Of a stretch of DNA of 64,000 nucleotides, positions 41,576-51,251 are shown piece by piece; the stretch's first letter is position 1, and each line of letters starts with the position of its first letter. The position numbers and the translations under genes are program-made. The notes under the pieces are model-generated. The model did no database searches, was not told the DNA's origin, and saw nothing but the letters and a program-made list of their open reading frames with translations. This DNA comes from Nitrospirillum sp034653355. Lineage in GTDB: Bacteria > Pseudomonadota > Alphaproteobacteria > Azospirillales > Azospirillaceae. The stretch lies in assembly GCF_034653355.1 (NCBI RefSeq), contig NZ_JAYEER010000004.1, positions 992,001 to 1,056,000 of the forward strand, read 5' to 3'.

Positions 41576-43048
41576 TCACGGCGTGTCCACGTCCGTCCCG
41601 CTGGGCTTGCGGTTCTTGAAGTCCACCGGGGCGGGCGTCACCGGGCCGAGGCGGAGGACGTTCCGGTCGACGTGGCGTTTCAGCACCACGTCGACATAGG
41701 TCGTCTCATTGGGCTTCAGCGCCACGGCCAGGCCGGCGCCGTCGGTGCGGAACTCCACCGGCGCGTAGCGGACGAAGCCATCGTCCGGCCGGGCGTGGAC
41801 GCGCAGGCCGAAGAGATTGCCCCGCAGCCCCGCCATGACATCGTAATCCAGGTAGTAGACCAGACAGTTGGGGGAGACGCCGTTGCGCTGCCGGTCGACG
41901 AAGAAGCCTTCGGGCAACGCGTCGGGGCTGTAGGCCGGCCCCCCCAGCAGATAGAGGTCGAAGTCGTTCACCGGGTCGCCCTGGTCGTCGCGGATGCGGA
42001 AGACCAGTTGGCTGTGGCGGCGGCCGTGCCCGGGCTTGGCCAGCGTGACCGCCGCCTGGGTGGCCGTGGTCAGGGCCGCCAGTTCCACCACGCGCGCATC
42101 ATAGGCTGTGACCGAATCCACCCGCAGGCAGCGCAGGATTTCCCCCACGACGGGCTTGGCGGCGGCGGACTGCGGCGTGACGCTGCCCATGATGCCCAGG
42201 CGGTCGCCGGAATGGCTGGCGTCGGGGATGACGCCCAGGCCGATGGGGCGCCGGGGGGCCGGGGGGCCACCGGCGGGGGCGAGCAGGCCGGCCGGGCCGA
42301 AATGCCCGTTGACCACCGTCGTCGCCGTCTCGTTCAGCGTCAGGAACAGGCAGTTCAGGTTGGCGCCGGCCACCCGCACCACGCCGTCCGACCCTTCCTC
42401 CGCCAGGTAGGGATTGAGGAAATCGTAGAAGTGGCTGTCGATGGTCTGGCCCGTCAGCACGAAGGGGTAGAGGCCGGCGGCGGGCGGGTCGTAGTCCAGC
42501 CAGCGGTGGTTCAGGCGCCACTGGTCGGCGCTGCCCAGCGCCAGCCAGTCCAGGATGCGCTCCCCTGGTTCCACGCCGTTGAAGAAGGCCTTGATGCGGC
42601 CCACCCGCTCCTTCCCCAGGGTGGCGAGGGGGGAACCATGGTTGGCCGGGGCCAGCATGACCAGGTGGCGCAGGGGCGACGGGCGCAGGCCGGTCCCGCC
42701 GTCGTGCATACGCGTCACCCATTCCCGCGCCACCGGGCCGCCGGTGGAATGGGTGACGCAGGAAAAGTCGGGCAGGGGCGTGCCCGGCGCCGTGCCGGGG
42801 CCGACCAGCGTGTCGCGCAGGGCCTGGTCGAAGGCGCGCACCACGTCGGTCATGGTGACGGGGTTCTGGAAGCTGATGTAGCTGCCCAGATGAATGTGCC
42901 GCACGTCCAGGACGAGATTGGGCAGGGCTGGGCCGGGCGCCGGCAGCGCCGCCTGTCGCACCAGGGCGTCCGGCAAGCCGCCATAGGTCGCGGTGCTGGT
43001 GACGCTCCAGCCATGCACGAAAACCAGGATCATGGGCTTCCCCGACAC
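41576..43048 (-). CDS. Lipase/esterase-like alpha/beta hydrolase with C-terminal extension
   Basis: The product is 490 aa. The N-terminus 'ILVFVHGWSVTSTATYGGL' supplies the oxyanion hole and 'VTHSTGGPVAREW' the Ser nucleophile in a HSxGG elbow; 'ANHGSPLA' is typical of triacylglycerol-lipase-like enzymes. The last ~190 residues form an extra beta-rich region. No signal peptide is seen. Cytosolic lipases with this elbow include type VI secretion lipase effectors, but no partner gene supports that here. The GTG start at 43048 has a good CGGAGGGGCGC site. Confidence 0.8.
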   Translation of the reverse strand: MSGKPMILVFVHGWSVTSTATYGGLPDALVRQAALPAPGPALPNLVLDVRHIHLGSYISFQNPVTMTDVVRAFDQALRDTLVGPGTAPGTPLPDFSCVTHSTGGPVAREWVTRMHDGGTGLRPSPLRHLVMLAPANHGSPLATLGKERVGRIKAFFNGVEPGERILDWLALGSADQWRLNHRWLDYDPPAAGLYPFVLTGQTIDSHFYDFLNPYLAEEGSDGVVRVAGANLNCLFLTLNETATTVVNGHFGPAGLLAPAGGPPAPRRPIGLGVIPDASHSGDRLGIMGSVTPQSAAAKPVVGEILRCLRVDSVTAYDARVVELAALTTATQAAVTLAKPGHGRRHSQLVFRIRDDQGDPVNDFDLYLLGGPAYSPDALPEGFFVDRQRNGVSPNCLVYYLDYDVMAGLRGNLFGLRVHARPDDGFVRYAPVEFRTDGAGLAVALKPNETTYVDVVLKRHVDRNVLRLGPVTPAPVDFKNRKPSGTDVDTP

Positions 43049-43112
43049 GCGCCCCTCCGTGCTATCCCGGCCCGCAGTATAGCCGGGCGGACCCGGGTGG
43101 ACAGCCCGTGCC

Positions 43113-43448
43113 TCACAGGGCTCCCGCCGGGTCCCGCACCTGGACGAAGGTGCCGTGGTCCTGGAAGAAGGTCAGGTCGGGGTTGGTTATGTTGGTGACG
43201 ATGGTGTGGCGGGCATAGTCCTCGACATGCACCACCGTGGTCTTGTCCGCCTCCTGCCAGGTCACCAGGAACTGGTCGTCCCGCAATTCCTCCACCCGGA
43301 TGGCCACGGTTTCCGATGGGCCCCGGCTGCCGTCCTTGCGGATGCCGGTGTAGGTCAGCGACGTGATCGAGGTGAAGTGCAACTCGACCCGGAAGGTGCT
43401 GAAGGTCACCAGGTAACGGTGGCCGACGGCGGGAAAAGGCTTGGCCAT
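43113..43448 (-). CDS. MoaF-like small calycin-fold protein
   Basis: The product is 111 aa, mostly beta strands: 'HRYLVTFSTFRVELHFTS', 'SLTYTGI', 'VAIRVEELRDDQFLVTWQE', 'TTVVHVEDYARHTIVTN'. The pattern matches the MoaF-related C-terminal domain, a lipocalin-like fold with no settled function. The start at 43448 follows GGAGACCTGCC. It lies 64 nt upstream of the lipase-like gene on the same strand, so the two may be co-transcribed. Confidence 0.7.
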   Translation of the reverse strand: MAKPFPAVGHRYLVTFSTFRVELHFTSITSLTYTGIRKDGSRGPSETVAIRVEELRDDQFLVTWQEADKTTVVHVEDYARHTIVTNITNPDLTFFQDHGTFVQVRDPAGAL

Positions 43449-43582
43449 GGCAGGTCTCCGCGAAGGGATGCGCCGGGGGCGGGCTTCCTCCCCGGCATGC
43501 GTCACCTTAACAGGGATGCTCGTGCTGAATTACAACCATAAGGGGTTTAACCCTTCAGTTTGGCGCCGTATTGCATGTGGCG

Positions 43583-45892
43583 TCAGTACGCCACCCGCAC
43601 CCGCGCGCCGTACAGGCGGGGCGGGCGGATGCTGGCGGTGTTGTAGCCGGCGCCCAGGGCCTGGGCGGGCTGGTAGCCGCTGGTCACCACCGCCTGGTTC
43701 TCCACGTTGTTGACATAGCCCGTGACGCTCCACCACGCGTGGGCGGGCGTGTAGGTCAGGCGCAGGTTGGTCATGTGGTACCCGCCCTGCACCTGCTGCG
43801 GCGCGTAGTCGTACGCGGTCTGGTAGGAGGAGGAGAGGTACACGTCCGCCGCCGCCGTCACCGTGCCGTCGCCGTCCAGGCGGAAATCGTGCTGGTAGCC
43901 GACGGTGGCGGTCCAGCGTGGGGCGTTGACGGCCGGCTTGCCCGCGCAATCCACCGCCCAGATCCTGGCCGCGCCCACGGGCTTGGGCACCGCGGTGGCC
44001 GAGGCGTTGGCGTAGGGGCAGCCCACGGCCGGCGTGGCGCCCAGGCCGCTGTAGTAGGTGTAGTGGAAATCGTCGTAGGCGGTGTCCAGGTACTGGCCGC
44101 TGGCGGTCAGCAGGTCGTCCCCCGTCACCTGCCACTTGCCGTCCACGGCCAGGCCGCGCATGTGCGCCCGGCCGGCGTTCTGCGTCACCAGCAGGGCGGC
44201 GTAGGGCGCCAGCGGCACGCCGGTCTGCACCGGGGCGGTGTAGGTGATCTGCTGGTCGCGGTATTCGTAATCGAACGCTTCCAGGTTCACCTGGGCCTTG
44301 CCGCCCAGAAGGCTGTTCTTCAGGCCCACGGTATAGGCCGTCAGATGCTCCGGCCCGTAATAGTCGCGCTGGTTGACGGGGGAGGAGAAGAAGCCCCCCG
44401 CCTTGAATCCGGTGGCGACGCTGGCATACAGCAGCGAGCCCGGGGCCACGTCGTAATCCGCCCCCACCTTCCAGCTGGCGCCGTTCCAGTCGTGCGTGTC
44501 CTGGCGGGGCAGCAGGGGGGGCAGGGTGGCGGAGAAGGTGTTGCTGCCGAACAGGATGTCTTGCGCCTTCTCCTCATGCGACAGGCGGCCGCCGGCCGTC
44601 AGGCGCAGGTCCGGCACCACGGCGTAGGTCACCTGGCCGTAGGCGGCCTCGGACTCGGCGTTCAGGTCGCCCTTGCCCACGGCGTGCTGGATGTAGTTGT
44701 CGTAATACTGGTTGGCGTAGAGCTTTTCGTTGAAATAGCTGACGCCGCCCACCCAATTCACCGGCCCCTGGCCGTTGGACGTCAGGCGCGCGTCGACGGA
44801 GGTGGAGCGTGAGCGGGCCGTCAGGCTGAAGGCGCTGGGGACATAGGCCAGGTAATCCTCATCCATGCCGCGATAGGCGGGGGTGAGGGTCAGGGTGGCG
44901 AAGCTGAAATCCTTCACGATGTCGGCCTTCAGGCCCCAGGACCTGTCGTCGATGAAGCCGTCGTTCCGGGCGTTGCGGATCAGCGGGTTCAGGCGGGCCA
45001 GCGGCGGCAGGGCGGCGTAATAGGCCTTCACCGCCGCCGGGTCGGACGGGCCGATCCAGGGGTTGTCGCCATTCACGAAGGGGTACTGCACCTGGGCGTC
45101 GCCCTTGCCGCCGCGATGGGCGTAGTCGGCGGCCAGGCGCACGCGCAAATCGTCCGCCGGCTCCAGCAGCACCTGGACACGGCCGGCCTGGCTCTGGTCG
45201 TCGTCATAGCCGTCGGAGAGATAGCCCTTGCGGTCCACCACCTGGGCCGCCACGCGCAGCGCCGCCTTGTCCGCCAGCGGCACGTTCAAGGCACCCTCGC
45301 CCTTGCGCAGGTTGTAGTTGCCGAACTCCAGCGAGGCGTGGCCCGAGGTCTGGCCCAGCACCGGCACCTCCGGCACGATGTTCAGCACGCCGGCCGAGGC
45401 GTTGCGGCCGTACAGCGTGCCCTGCGGCCCGGGCAGCAGCTCCAGCCGCTGCAGGTCATAGAACACCAGGCTGGCGCCGGCGGGGCGGGGGACGTAGACG
45501 CCGTCCAGGTTGAAGGCCACCGCCGGCTCGGCATAGCTGCTGACGATGTAGCTGCCGATGCCGCGCACGTAGAGCTGCGGCGTGCCGCCGGCGGCCGGCG
45601 CCACCACCAGGGCGGGCAGGGCGCTGGTCAGGTCGGTGGTGTTGGTCAGGCTGTTGGCCGCCAGGCTGTCGCCGGTCACGGCCTGCACGGCGATGGGGGC
45701 GAACCGCAGCGTCTCCATCCGCTGTTCCGCCGTGACCACGATGTCTTTCAGCACCGCGTCGTCTTTCGGCACGGCCTCGGGCGACGCGTCCGACGGGGCG
45801 GCGCCGTCGGCGGCGCCCGCGATGGCGGTATGGGGGGCGGCGGCCAAGAAAAGGGTGGCCATGGCCGTCGCCGGCCGGAACAGTCGGTTCAT
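43583..45892 (-). CDS. TonB-dependent receptor, paralogue 1
   Basis: The product is about 769 aa with a signal peptide, then the TonB box/plug region ('DIVVTAEQRMETLRFAPIAV', 'VYVPRPAGASLVFYDLQRLE', 'PQGTLYGRNASAGVLN') and a 22-strand barrel ending in an aromatic residue ('GARVRVAY'). It imports a large or scarce ligand using the proton-motive force through TonB; the ligand is not identifiable. It shares long blocks with the next receptor, so they arose by duplication. The start at 45892 follows TTGGGGACACAG. No FecR/sigma factor is nearby. Confidence 0.93.
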   Translation of the reverse strand: MNRLFRPATAMATLFLAAAPHTAIAGAADGAAPSDASPEAVPKDDAVLKDIVVTAEQRMETLRFAPIAVQAVTGDSLAANSLTNTTDLTSALPALVVAPAAGGTPQLYVRGIGSYIVSSYAEPAVAFNLDGVYVPRPAGASLVFYDLQRLELLPGPQGTLYGRNASAGVLNIVPEVPVLGQTSGHASLEFGNYNLRKGEGALNVPLADKAALRVAAQVVDRKGYLSDGYDDDQSQAGRVQVLLEPADDLRVRLAADYAHRGGKGDAQVQYPFVNGDNPWIGPSDPAAVKAYYAALPPLARLNPLIRNARNDGFIDDRSWGLKADIVKDFSFATLTLTPAYRGMDEDYLAYVPSAFSLTARSRSTSVDARLTSNGQGPVNWVGGVSYFNEKLYANQYYDNYIQHAVGKGDLNAESEAAYGQVTYAVVPDLRLTAGGRLSHEEKAQDILFGSNTFSATLPPLLPRQDTHDWNGASWKVGADYDVAPGSLLYASVATGFKAGGFFSSPVNQRDYYGPEHLTAYTVGLKNSLLGGKAQVNLEAFDYEYRDQQITYTAPVQTGVPLAPYAALLVTQNAGRAHMRGLAVDGKWQVTGDDLLTASGQYLDTAYDDFHYTYYSGLGATPAVGCPYANASATAVPKPVGAARIWAVDCAGKPAVNAPRWTATVGYQHDFRLDGDGTVTAAADVYLSSSYQTAYDYAPQQVQGGYHMTNLRLTYTPAHAWWSVTGYVNNVENQAVVTSGYQPAQALGAGYNTASIRPPRLYGARVRVAY

Positions 45893-46177
45893 CTGTGTCC
45901 CCAACGCATGGCGCTGTTGGCCGGTCCCGAGCGGGGCCGGGGCGCCGCTTGGGCGGACGCCATTCGTGCCTATGCAGACAGGCGCAGGAGACAGAAAAGA
46001 ACCATTTCACGCAACGAAATAATAATACCAATTTATAAGAATTTGTCACTGATACCGCGAGAACACACCCTCGACGGCGCCGTCCCCGCCCCCCTGGCCT
46101 TGCCCGGTGGGCGGAAACGGCGCCGCTACTTCAATCAGTATTTGTGAAACACGCTTTTATTAAGGGACCGATCCATC

Positions 46178-46210
46178 AATACCGGCCCTTAATACCGGCC
46201 CTTAATACCG
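46178..46210. repeat. 13-bp tandem repeat at the stop codon of receptor 2
   Basis: AATACCGGCCCTT occurs twice in tandem (46178-46190, 46191-46203) and a third partial copy AATACCG follows. The receptor 2 stop codon (TAA on the minus strand, 46202-46204) lies at a repeat junction, so the repeat duplicates the end of the coding sequence into the 3' untranslated region. Confidence 0.8.
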
Positions 46211-48520
46211 AACCGTCGCGCGCACGCCGTAGGTGCGCGGCGGGCGGATGTTGGCGTAGTTCAGGCCGTTGCCGAAGGCCTGGTTGGGCTGGAAGCTGGT
46301 GCTGACCACCGCCTGGTTTTCCACATTGTTGACATAGCCGGTGACGGACCACAGGTCGTCCGCCGAATTGTAGGTCAGGCGCAGGTTGGTCATGTGGTAC
46401 CCGCCCTGCACCTGCTTGGCCAAATAATCGTAGGCGGTGTAGTAGGAGGCGGAGAGGTACATGTCCGCCGCCGCCGTCAGGCCGGCCCCGTCGGCGAAGC
46501 GGAACTCATGCTCATAGCCCAGGTTGGCGGTCCAGCGCGGGGCGTTGGTGCCGGGCTTGCCGCTGCAGTTCACCGAGTAGATGGCGGAGGGCGGGACGGG
46601 TGCCGGGCTGGCCCCCGTCGCCACGCTGTAGGGACAGCCGACGGAGGGCGGGGCGCCGAAGTTGGAGAAATAGCTGTAGGTGAAGCTGGTGTAGCGGCTG
46701 TCGATATACTGCACGTTGGCGGTCAGCAGGTCCTGCGCCGTGGCCTTCCACCGCCCCTCCACCTCGACCCCCCGGATGCGCGACCGGCCCACGTTCTGCG
46801 TCACGAACACGGGGGCGTAAGGGAAGCTGGACACCCCGGTCAGCGAGGGCGCCAGATAGCTGATCTGCTGGTCGCGGTATTCATAGTCGAAGGCCTCGAC
46901 GTTCAACTGCACCTGGTTGTCCCAGAAGCGGTTCTTCACACCGACGCTGTAGGCCGTCAGGTGCTCGGGGTTGAAGGTGTCGGGCCCGGCGCTGGCGAAG
47001 AAGCCACCCGCCTTGAAGCCGGTGCCGATGTTGGCGTACAGCAGCGACTGCGGCGCCAGGTCGTAATCCACGCCCACCTTCCAGGTGGCGGCGTTCCAGA
47101 TGCGGTCGTCGGCGCGGGTGGCCAGCGTGGGCTTGGCCGGGCTGAACGTGGCGGTGCCGAACTGGGTGTCCTGCGTCTTCTCCTCATGGGTGAAGCGGCC
47201 GCCGGCCGTCAGGCGCAGGCTGTCGGTCAGCGCGTAGGTCAGCTGGCCGAAGGCGGCCACCGTCTCATCCGTCAGCTTGCTGTCGATCACCGTTTCCTGG
47301 ACCCAGTGGTCATAGTCCTGGTTGGCCGCCACATCCTCGGTGAAATAATAGACGCCCGCCAGCCAGGTCAGCGGCCCGCCGTCCTTGGACGCCAGCCGCG
47401 CCTCCACCGATTTCTGCTTGGCGTCGCTCTCCACCCGGAAGGCGGAGGGGATGTAGGACAGGTAATCCTCATGCACCTCGCGATAAGCGGGGATGACGGT
47501 CAGGGTGGCGAAGCTGAAATCGTGGGTGATCTCGGCGTGCGTGCCCCAGAACTGGTCGTCGATGAAGCCGTCGCCCTTGGCGTTGCTGATCAGCGGATTG
47601 TGGGCGGAGGCCGCCGGCAGCCCGGCGTAATAGGCGGCGACCTCGCGCGGGTCGGACGGGCCGATCCAGGGATTGTCGGCGTCGGCGTAGGGGTACTGCA
47701 CCTGGCCGGAGCCCTTGCCGCCCCGGTGGTAATAGTCGCCGGACAGGCGCACCCGCCAATCTTCCGTCGGCTCCAGCAGCAGCTGCAGGCGCCCGGCCTG
47801 GCCCTGGTCGTCGTTGTAGCCGTCGGTCAGGTAGCCCTTGCGGTCGATCACCATGCCGGAGGCGCGCAGCGCCGCCTTGTCGCCCAGCGGCACGTTGACG
47901 TAGGCGTCGCCCTTGCGCAGGTCGTAATTGCCGATGTCCAGCGTGGCGGCGGCCGACAGCGCGTCCAGCTTCGGCGTCTCCGGCAGCACGTTCAGCGCCC
48001 CGCCCGAGGCGTTGCGGCCGTACAGCGTGCCCTGCGGGCCCTTCAGCACCTCCACCCGCTGGATGTCGTAGAAGAAGCCGTTGGCCCCGGCGGGGCGGGA
48101 GATGTAGATGCCGTCCAGGTTCACCGCCACCGACTGCTCGGCATATTGGTTGGAGGCGAAGGTGCCGACGCCGCGCACATAGACCTGCGGCACCCCGCCC
48201 GCCGCCGGGGCGATCACCACCGAGGGCACGCTGCGCGTCAGGTCCGACACGTCGGCCACGCCCGCGTCCTTCAGCGCGGCGCCGCCCAGGGCCGACACGG
48301 CGATGGGCGCGTTCTGCAGGCTCTGCTCCCGCCGCTCGGCGGTGACGACGATGTCCTCAAGCTGGCCCGTCTCCGCTCCGGCGGCGGCGCTGGCGCCGGC
48401 GCCCTTCGCGGCGGGTGCGGCGGTCTGCGCCACGGCGGTTGAGGAGAGGAGGGCAAGGCCCACGCCAGGCGTCAGCATAAGGGCGACGGCAGCCGTCGCC
48501 GGACGCACGATCCGGTGCAT
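46202..48520 (-). CDS. TonB-dependent receptor, paralogue 2
   Basis: The product is 772 aa with signal peptide, plug ('DIVVTAERREQSLQNAPIAV', 'IYISRPAGANGFFYDIQRVE', 'PQGTLYGRNASGGALN') and barrel ending 'YGVRATVRY'. It closely parallels receptor 1 throughout, including shared 'AFDYEYRDQQI' and 'GYHMTNLRLTYN' segments. It lies upstream on the same strand with ~310 nt between the two genes, which leaves room for a separate promoter. The ligand is unknown; neither heme nor vitamin B12 motifs are obvious. Confidence 0.93.
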   Translation of the reverse strand: MHRIVRPATAAVALMLTPGVGLALLSSTAVAQTAAPAAKGAGASAAAGAETGQLEDIVVTAERREQSLQNAPIAVSALGGAALKDAGVADVSDLTRSVPSVVIAPAAGGVPQVYVRGVGTFASNQYAEQSVAVNLDGIYISRPAGANGFFYDIQRVEVLKGPQGTLYGRNASGGALNVLPETPKLDALSAAATLDIGNYDLRKGDAYVNVPLGDKAALRASGMVIDRKGYLTDGYNDDQGQAGRLQLLLEPTEDWRVRLSGDYYHRGGKGSGQVQYPYADADNPWIGPSDPREVAAYYAGLPAASAHNPLISNAKGDGFIDDQFWGTHAEITHDFSFATLTVIPAYREVHEDYLSYIPSAFRVESDAKQKSVEARLASKDGGPLTWLAGVYYFTEDVAANQDYDHWVQETVIDSKLTDETVAAFGQLTYALTDSLRLTAGGRFTHEEKTQDTQFGTATFSPAKPTLATRADDRIWNAATWKVGVDYDLAPQSLLYANIGTGFKAGGFFASAGPDTFNPEHLTAYSVGVKNRFWDNQVQLNVEAFDYEYRDQQISYLAPSLTGVSSFPYAPVFVTQNVGRSRIRGVEVEGRWKATAQDLLTANVQYIDSRYTSFTYSYFSNFGAPPSVGCPYSVATGASPAPVPPSAIYSVNCSGKPGTNAPRWTANLGYEHEFRFADGAGLTAAADMYLSASYYTAYDYLAKQVQGGYHMTNLRLTYNSADDLWSVTGYVNNVENQAVVSTSFQPNQAFGNGLNYANIRPPRTYGVRATVRY

Positions 48521-48816
48521 ATGTGTTCACTCCCTGCGCGGCCTTGTTGACCGGCCCATAGCCCCCACGGGGGAAACCCCGTGCTCTTCCAAGGGACTAA
48601 AGGCCGGGGCGCCGGTTCCCGGGCGCCTGCTGTGCCGCTACAGGGAAAGGTAGAACGCAATTATGCATTCATCAAATCGATAGGCTGGATAGGGGTGTAT
48701 CGGGGGAAGTGATAATTCGCTCTATCATCGTTGGCTGCCCAAGGCCTATTTATCTGTACCGATTGGAGCAGCTGTCAGTGGGAGAATTAACTTAAATCAA
48801 TAATCGTGTCATCTCA

Positions 48817-49977
48817 TTAACGCCGCCTCCGTTGAAAAGTACGGCTGTCGAGACTGTTAACTTCTCCGCGTGTCGATTGATGCAGCACAGATTCCAACCA
48901 ACCTTCACCCGCATCTGCCGCCCGCTCTTTGAAAGTCTCAAAAATCGCATTGGTCATAGTCTCAACACTGTAACCAGTCTCGGATGCGGCAAGTTCGAAG
49001 GCTGCCTGATATAGACGTAATAACAATTCAGCCCCATTGGCGCTCCCAGTCAAAACACGGAAGGATGAATCGCCAACCATCACAATTAACGCGGGCTCCG
49101 CACGTAGCATGCCCCCCATTGATCGGTGCCCACGGAGCGTGTTGCCTACAAGAGAATGTGAATAAAGCTCAGCGCCCGGATATGCCATCCGAAGCGTCCG
49201 CATCTGTTCTGCAAGTCTGCGGCCGCCACTACTATTTAACGTTCCGGTCTTGCTCTTTATTTGATGAAGGCGTAGGGAATCACCATCAGCTAGCGGAGGT
49301 TGAAGTACGTCAGCGCCAGGAAAGGGATTTAATTGAAAATCAAGGAGTTCAGAATTGTCCGCGCGTGGTTCAGGGTTCTTTACGTTGCCCCTCATGCGGC
49401 CAATGATTTCCTCGTGTAGATGACCCATTAAAGTCTCAAGGATCATCAAAGATTTGTGAGTGACAGTTGCCCCGATTGCGCTTCTGAAATCACCTTCACA
49501 CAGGAGAGATTGTGTCGCAGCAAAAAGATAAGGGTCAAGAACATCACCAGGATTTCGGCCGCATTCAATATCTCCGGCTATTCTCGGAAGGTCAGCGATA
49601 ATAGCAATAACCTTTTCGGTCGCCCATTGAAGAACTGTCTCTGGATTGTCAAACGCTCTCAGAAGTTGGGCTCGTCGCGCCAAATTCACCGCTGACAGGG
49701 GGATACTGCTTTCAGGTGTTCCTGCGGCGGCGAGAATATCCGTAAACATTTCTTGAAGATCGGCGAAGGGTAGGTTGGCTACTGTCTCAACCGGTTGTTC
49801 CTTAAGTTCAGCAGGAACGTTAATCGCCATCCGCAAATCGGAAAAGACATGGGCGCAAAATACGGCAGCATCTGAAAAAGCACGGCTGATAGTAGATTGT
49901 TGTGCACGCTGCATCTCCATCCGCAAAGAATTTCCAATTCTTTGGGCAGGATGTCTAGGAGGAAGGAACTGTATCAT
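48817..49977 (-). CDS. Type II restriction endonuclease, partner of the m5C methylase
   Basis: The product is 386 aa. A PD-(D/E)xK-like nuclease site is visible as Asp233 followed by QIK at 239-241 in 'RLHQIKSKTG', where Gln replaces the usual acidic residue. The rest is unfamiliar. Its ATG overlaps the methyltransferase TAA as TAATG, and the AT-rich composition is shared, so it is assigned by coupling plus active site. The cut sequence cannot be told. The end of the protein is very basic (TFQRRRR). Confidence 0.8.
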   Translation of the reverse strand: MIQFLPPRHPAQRIGNSLRMEMQRAQQSTISRAFSDAAVFCAHVFSDLRMAINVPAELKEQPVETVANLPFADLQEMFTDILAAAGTPESSIPLSAVNLARRAQLLRAFDNPETVLQWATEKVIAIIADLPRIAGDIECGRNPGDVLDPYLFAATQSLLCEGDFRSAIGATVTHKSLMILETLMGHLHEEIIGRMRGNVKNPEPRADNSELLDFQLNPFPGADVLQPPLADGDSLRLHQIKSKTGTLNSSGGRRLAEQMRTLRMAYPGAELYSHSLVGNTLRGHRSMGGMLRAEPALIVMVGDSSFRVLTGSANGAELLLRLYQAAFELAASETGYSVETMTNAIFETFKERAADAGEGWLESVLHQSTRGEVNSLDSRTFQRRRR

Positions 49978-51251
49978 TATGCCGCCCTCGTGACCTTGTT
50001 GCGGGCGGATGCCCGGAGTCTTTCGACTGCGTGGGTCATCATTGTATCTATGTCGGGATGATGAATCGAATCTCGGCGCTTAGATGAGCCGTGCTTCTTG
50101 ATTGCGGCGCCAATTGCTTTTCCAAGAGGTACAGGAACCGCATTTCCAACTTGCATATATTGAGCATTCATCGAACCGACAAACTTCCAGTCGGCAGGGA
50201 ATCCCTGAAGTGCTGCGGCTTCGCGAACCGAAATTGGCCGATCGTATGCAGGATGGCAAAGAGCGCTGCCTTTCCGGTTTGCTCGCCCCGTGATTGTCGG
50301 TGCTGGGCGATCCCAAGCGAGGCGCCGGAAAAAACCGGTTTTTCCACCACCAGCATCAAAAGATTTCCCTAATGCGAGCCGTTGAACGTCGCTTGGCAAG
50401 GAGCGCCAGTTACCTCCTTCAGGTACCATCGCGAAGAACTTCCGAACCGGTTCAGTGTATTCTGAATGCGGGCCCGGGTCTTCTCTGAAGCTGAATATCG
50501 CATCGCGCACAGTAGCATAAGGTAACGCAGGATTACCATGCGTTGGCGTAGGTAGTGCGGCGGGAGGATGGTCACGTGAACCGAGCATCACAAATCGCAA
50601 GCGATGCTGCGGAGCACCATAATCGGCCGCATCCACCACGCCGAACGAGATATGATAGCCGAGTGCAGTCGCATCTTTTACAATTTGACGAAGTGCACTA
50701 CCCGACATTTCGTCTTCTTGCAGTGCGCAAGCCTCATCGTCATCTTGGTTCAGCGAGCCATTCGCGTAACGCTTAAGGCTCCAATGCTTGCCAGGCCGTT
50801 CGGCAATCGGACGATGACGCAATGCCGCTGTCGTTAAATTCGCCACATTTTCAAGAAGAAAATAACGGGGACGAACTTCAGCGATTAATCTGAAATATTC
50901 ATAAATTAAATTACCCCGAGGATCACTTAATGCGGCACGCTTTCCGCCTGATGAAAATGGTTGACATGGCGGTCCTCCCGACATTAGGAAAACATCGCCA
51001 TCAAATGATCTGTGGTCACGAAGAGCTTTTGCGGTCAGCGTAACAACGTCGCCATTAATTAAATCCAGATCCGGTCGATTTTCTTGAATAGTGCGGCAGA
51101 ATATTGAGTCAATCTCGACCGCAAGCGTAGGTGCCAACCCCGCCGCTTCTAAACCAAGATCCAATCCCATCGCACCTGAAAAGAATGACCAGACTTCGGG
51201 ACGATCGTTTCCTGAGGCGGTTAATTCAATTTTTGTTTCGTCGTCACGCAT
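49977..51251 (-). CDS. DNA (cytosine-5) methyltransferase
   Basis: The product is 424 aa with the canonical m5C motifs: I 'FFSGAMGLDLGLEAAG', IV 'GGPPCQPFS' with catalytic Cys96, VI 'LLENVANL', VIII 'APQHRLRFVML', IX/X 'SVREAAALQGFPADW' and 'MQVGNAVPVPLGKAIG'. A single enzyme of this type protects one short recognition site. It is coupled to the endonuclease gene downstream; transcription of methylase before nuclease fits safe establishment. Codon use and base composition differ from the surrounding genes, suggesting acquisition. Confidence 0.95.
   Translation of the reverse strand: MRDDETKIELTASGNDRPEVWSFFSGAMGLDLGLEAAGLAPTLAVEIDSIFCRTIQENRPDLDLINGDVVTLTAKALRDHRSFDGDVFLMSGGPPCQPFSSGGKRAALSDPRGNLIYEYFRLIAEVRPRYFLLENVANLTTAALRHRPIAERPGKHWSLKRYANGSLNQDDDEACALQEDEMSGSALRQIVKDATALGYHISFGVVDAADYGAPQHRLRFVMLGSRDHPPAALPTPTHGNPALPYATVRDAIFSFREDPGPHSEYTEPVRKFFAMVPEGGNWRSLPSDVQRLALGKSFDAGGGKTGFFRRLAWDRPAPTITGRANRKGSALCHPAYDRPISVREAAALQGFPADWKFVGSMNAQYMQVGNAVPVPLGKAIGAAIKKHGSSKRRDSIHHPDIDTMMTHAVERLRASARNKVTRAA

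Noticed and set aside
41576..43048. Type VI lipase effector with immunity gene
   Set aside because: No vgrG, PAAR, adaptor or signal-bearing immunity gene is adjacent; kept only as a low-interest observation.
43583..48520. Heme or siderophore specificity for the two TonB receptors
   Set aside because: No FRAP/NPNL heme motif, no FecR/FecI pair and no siderophore gene nearby; the ligand was left open.
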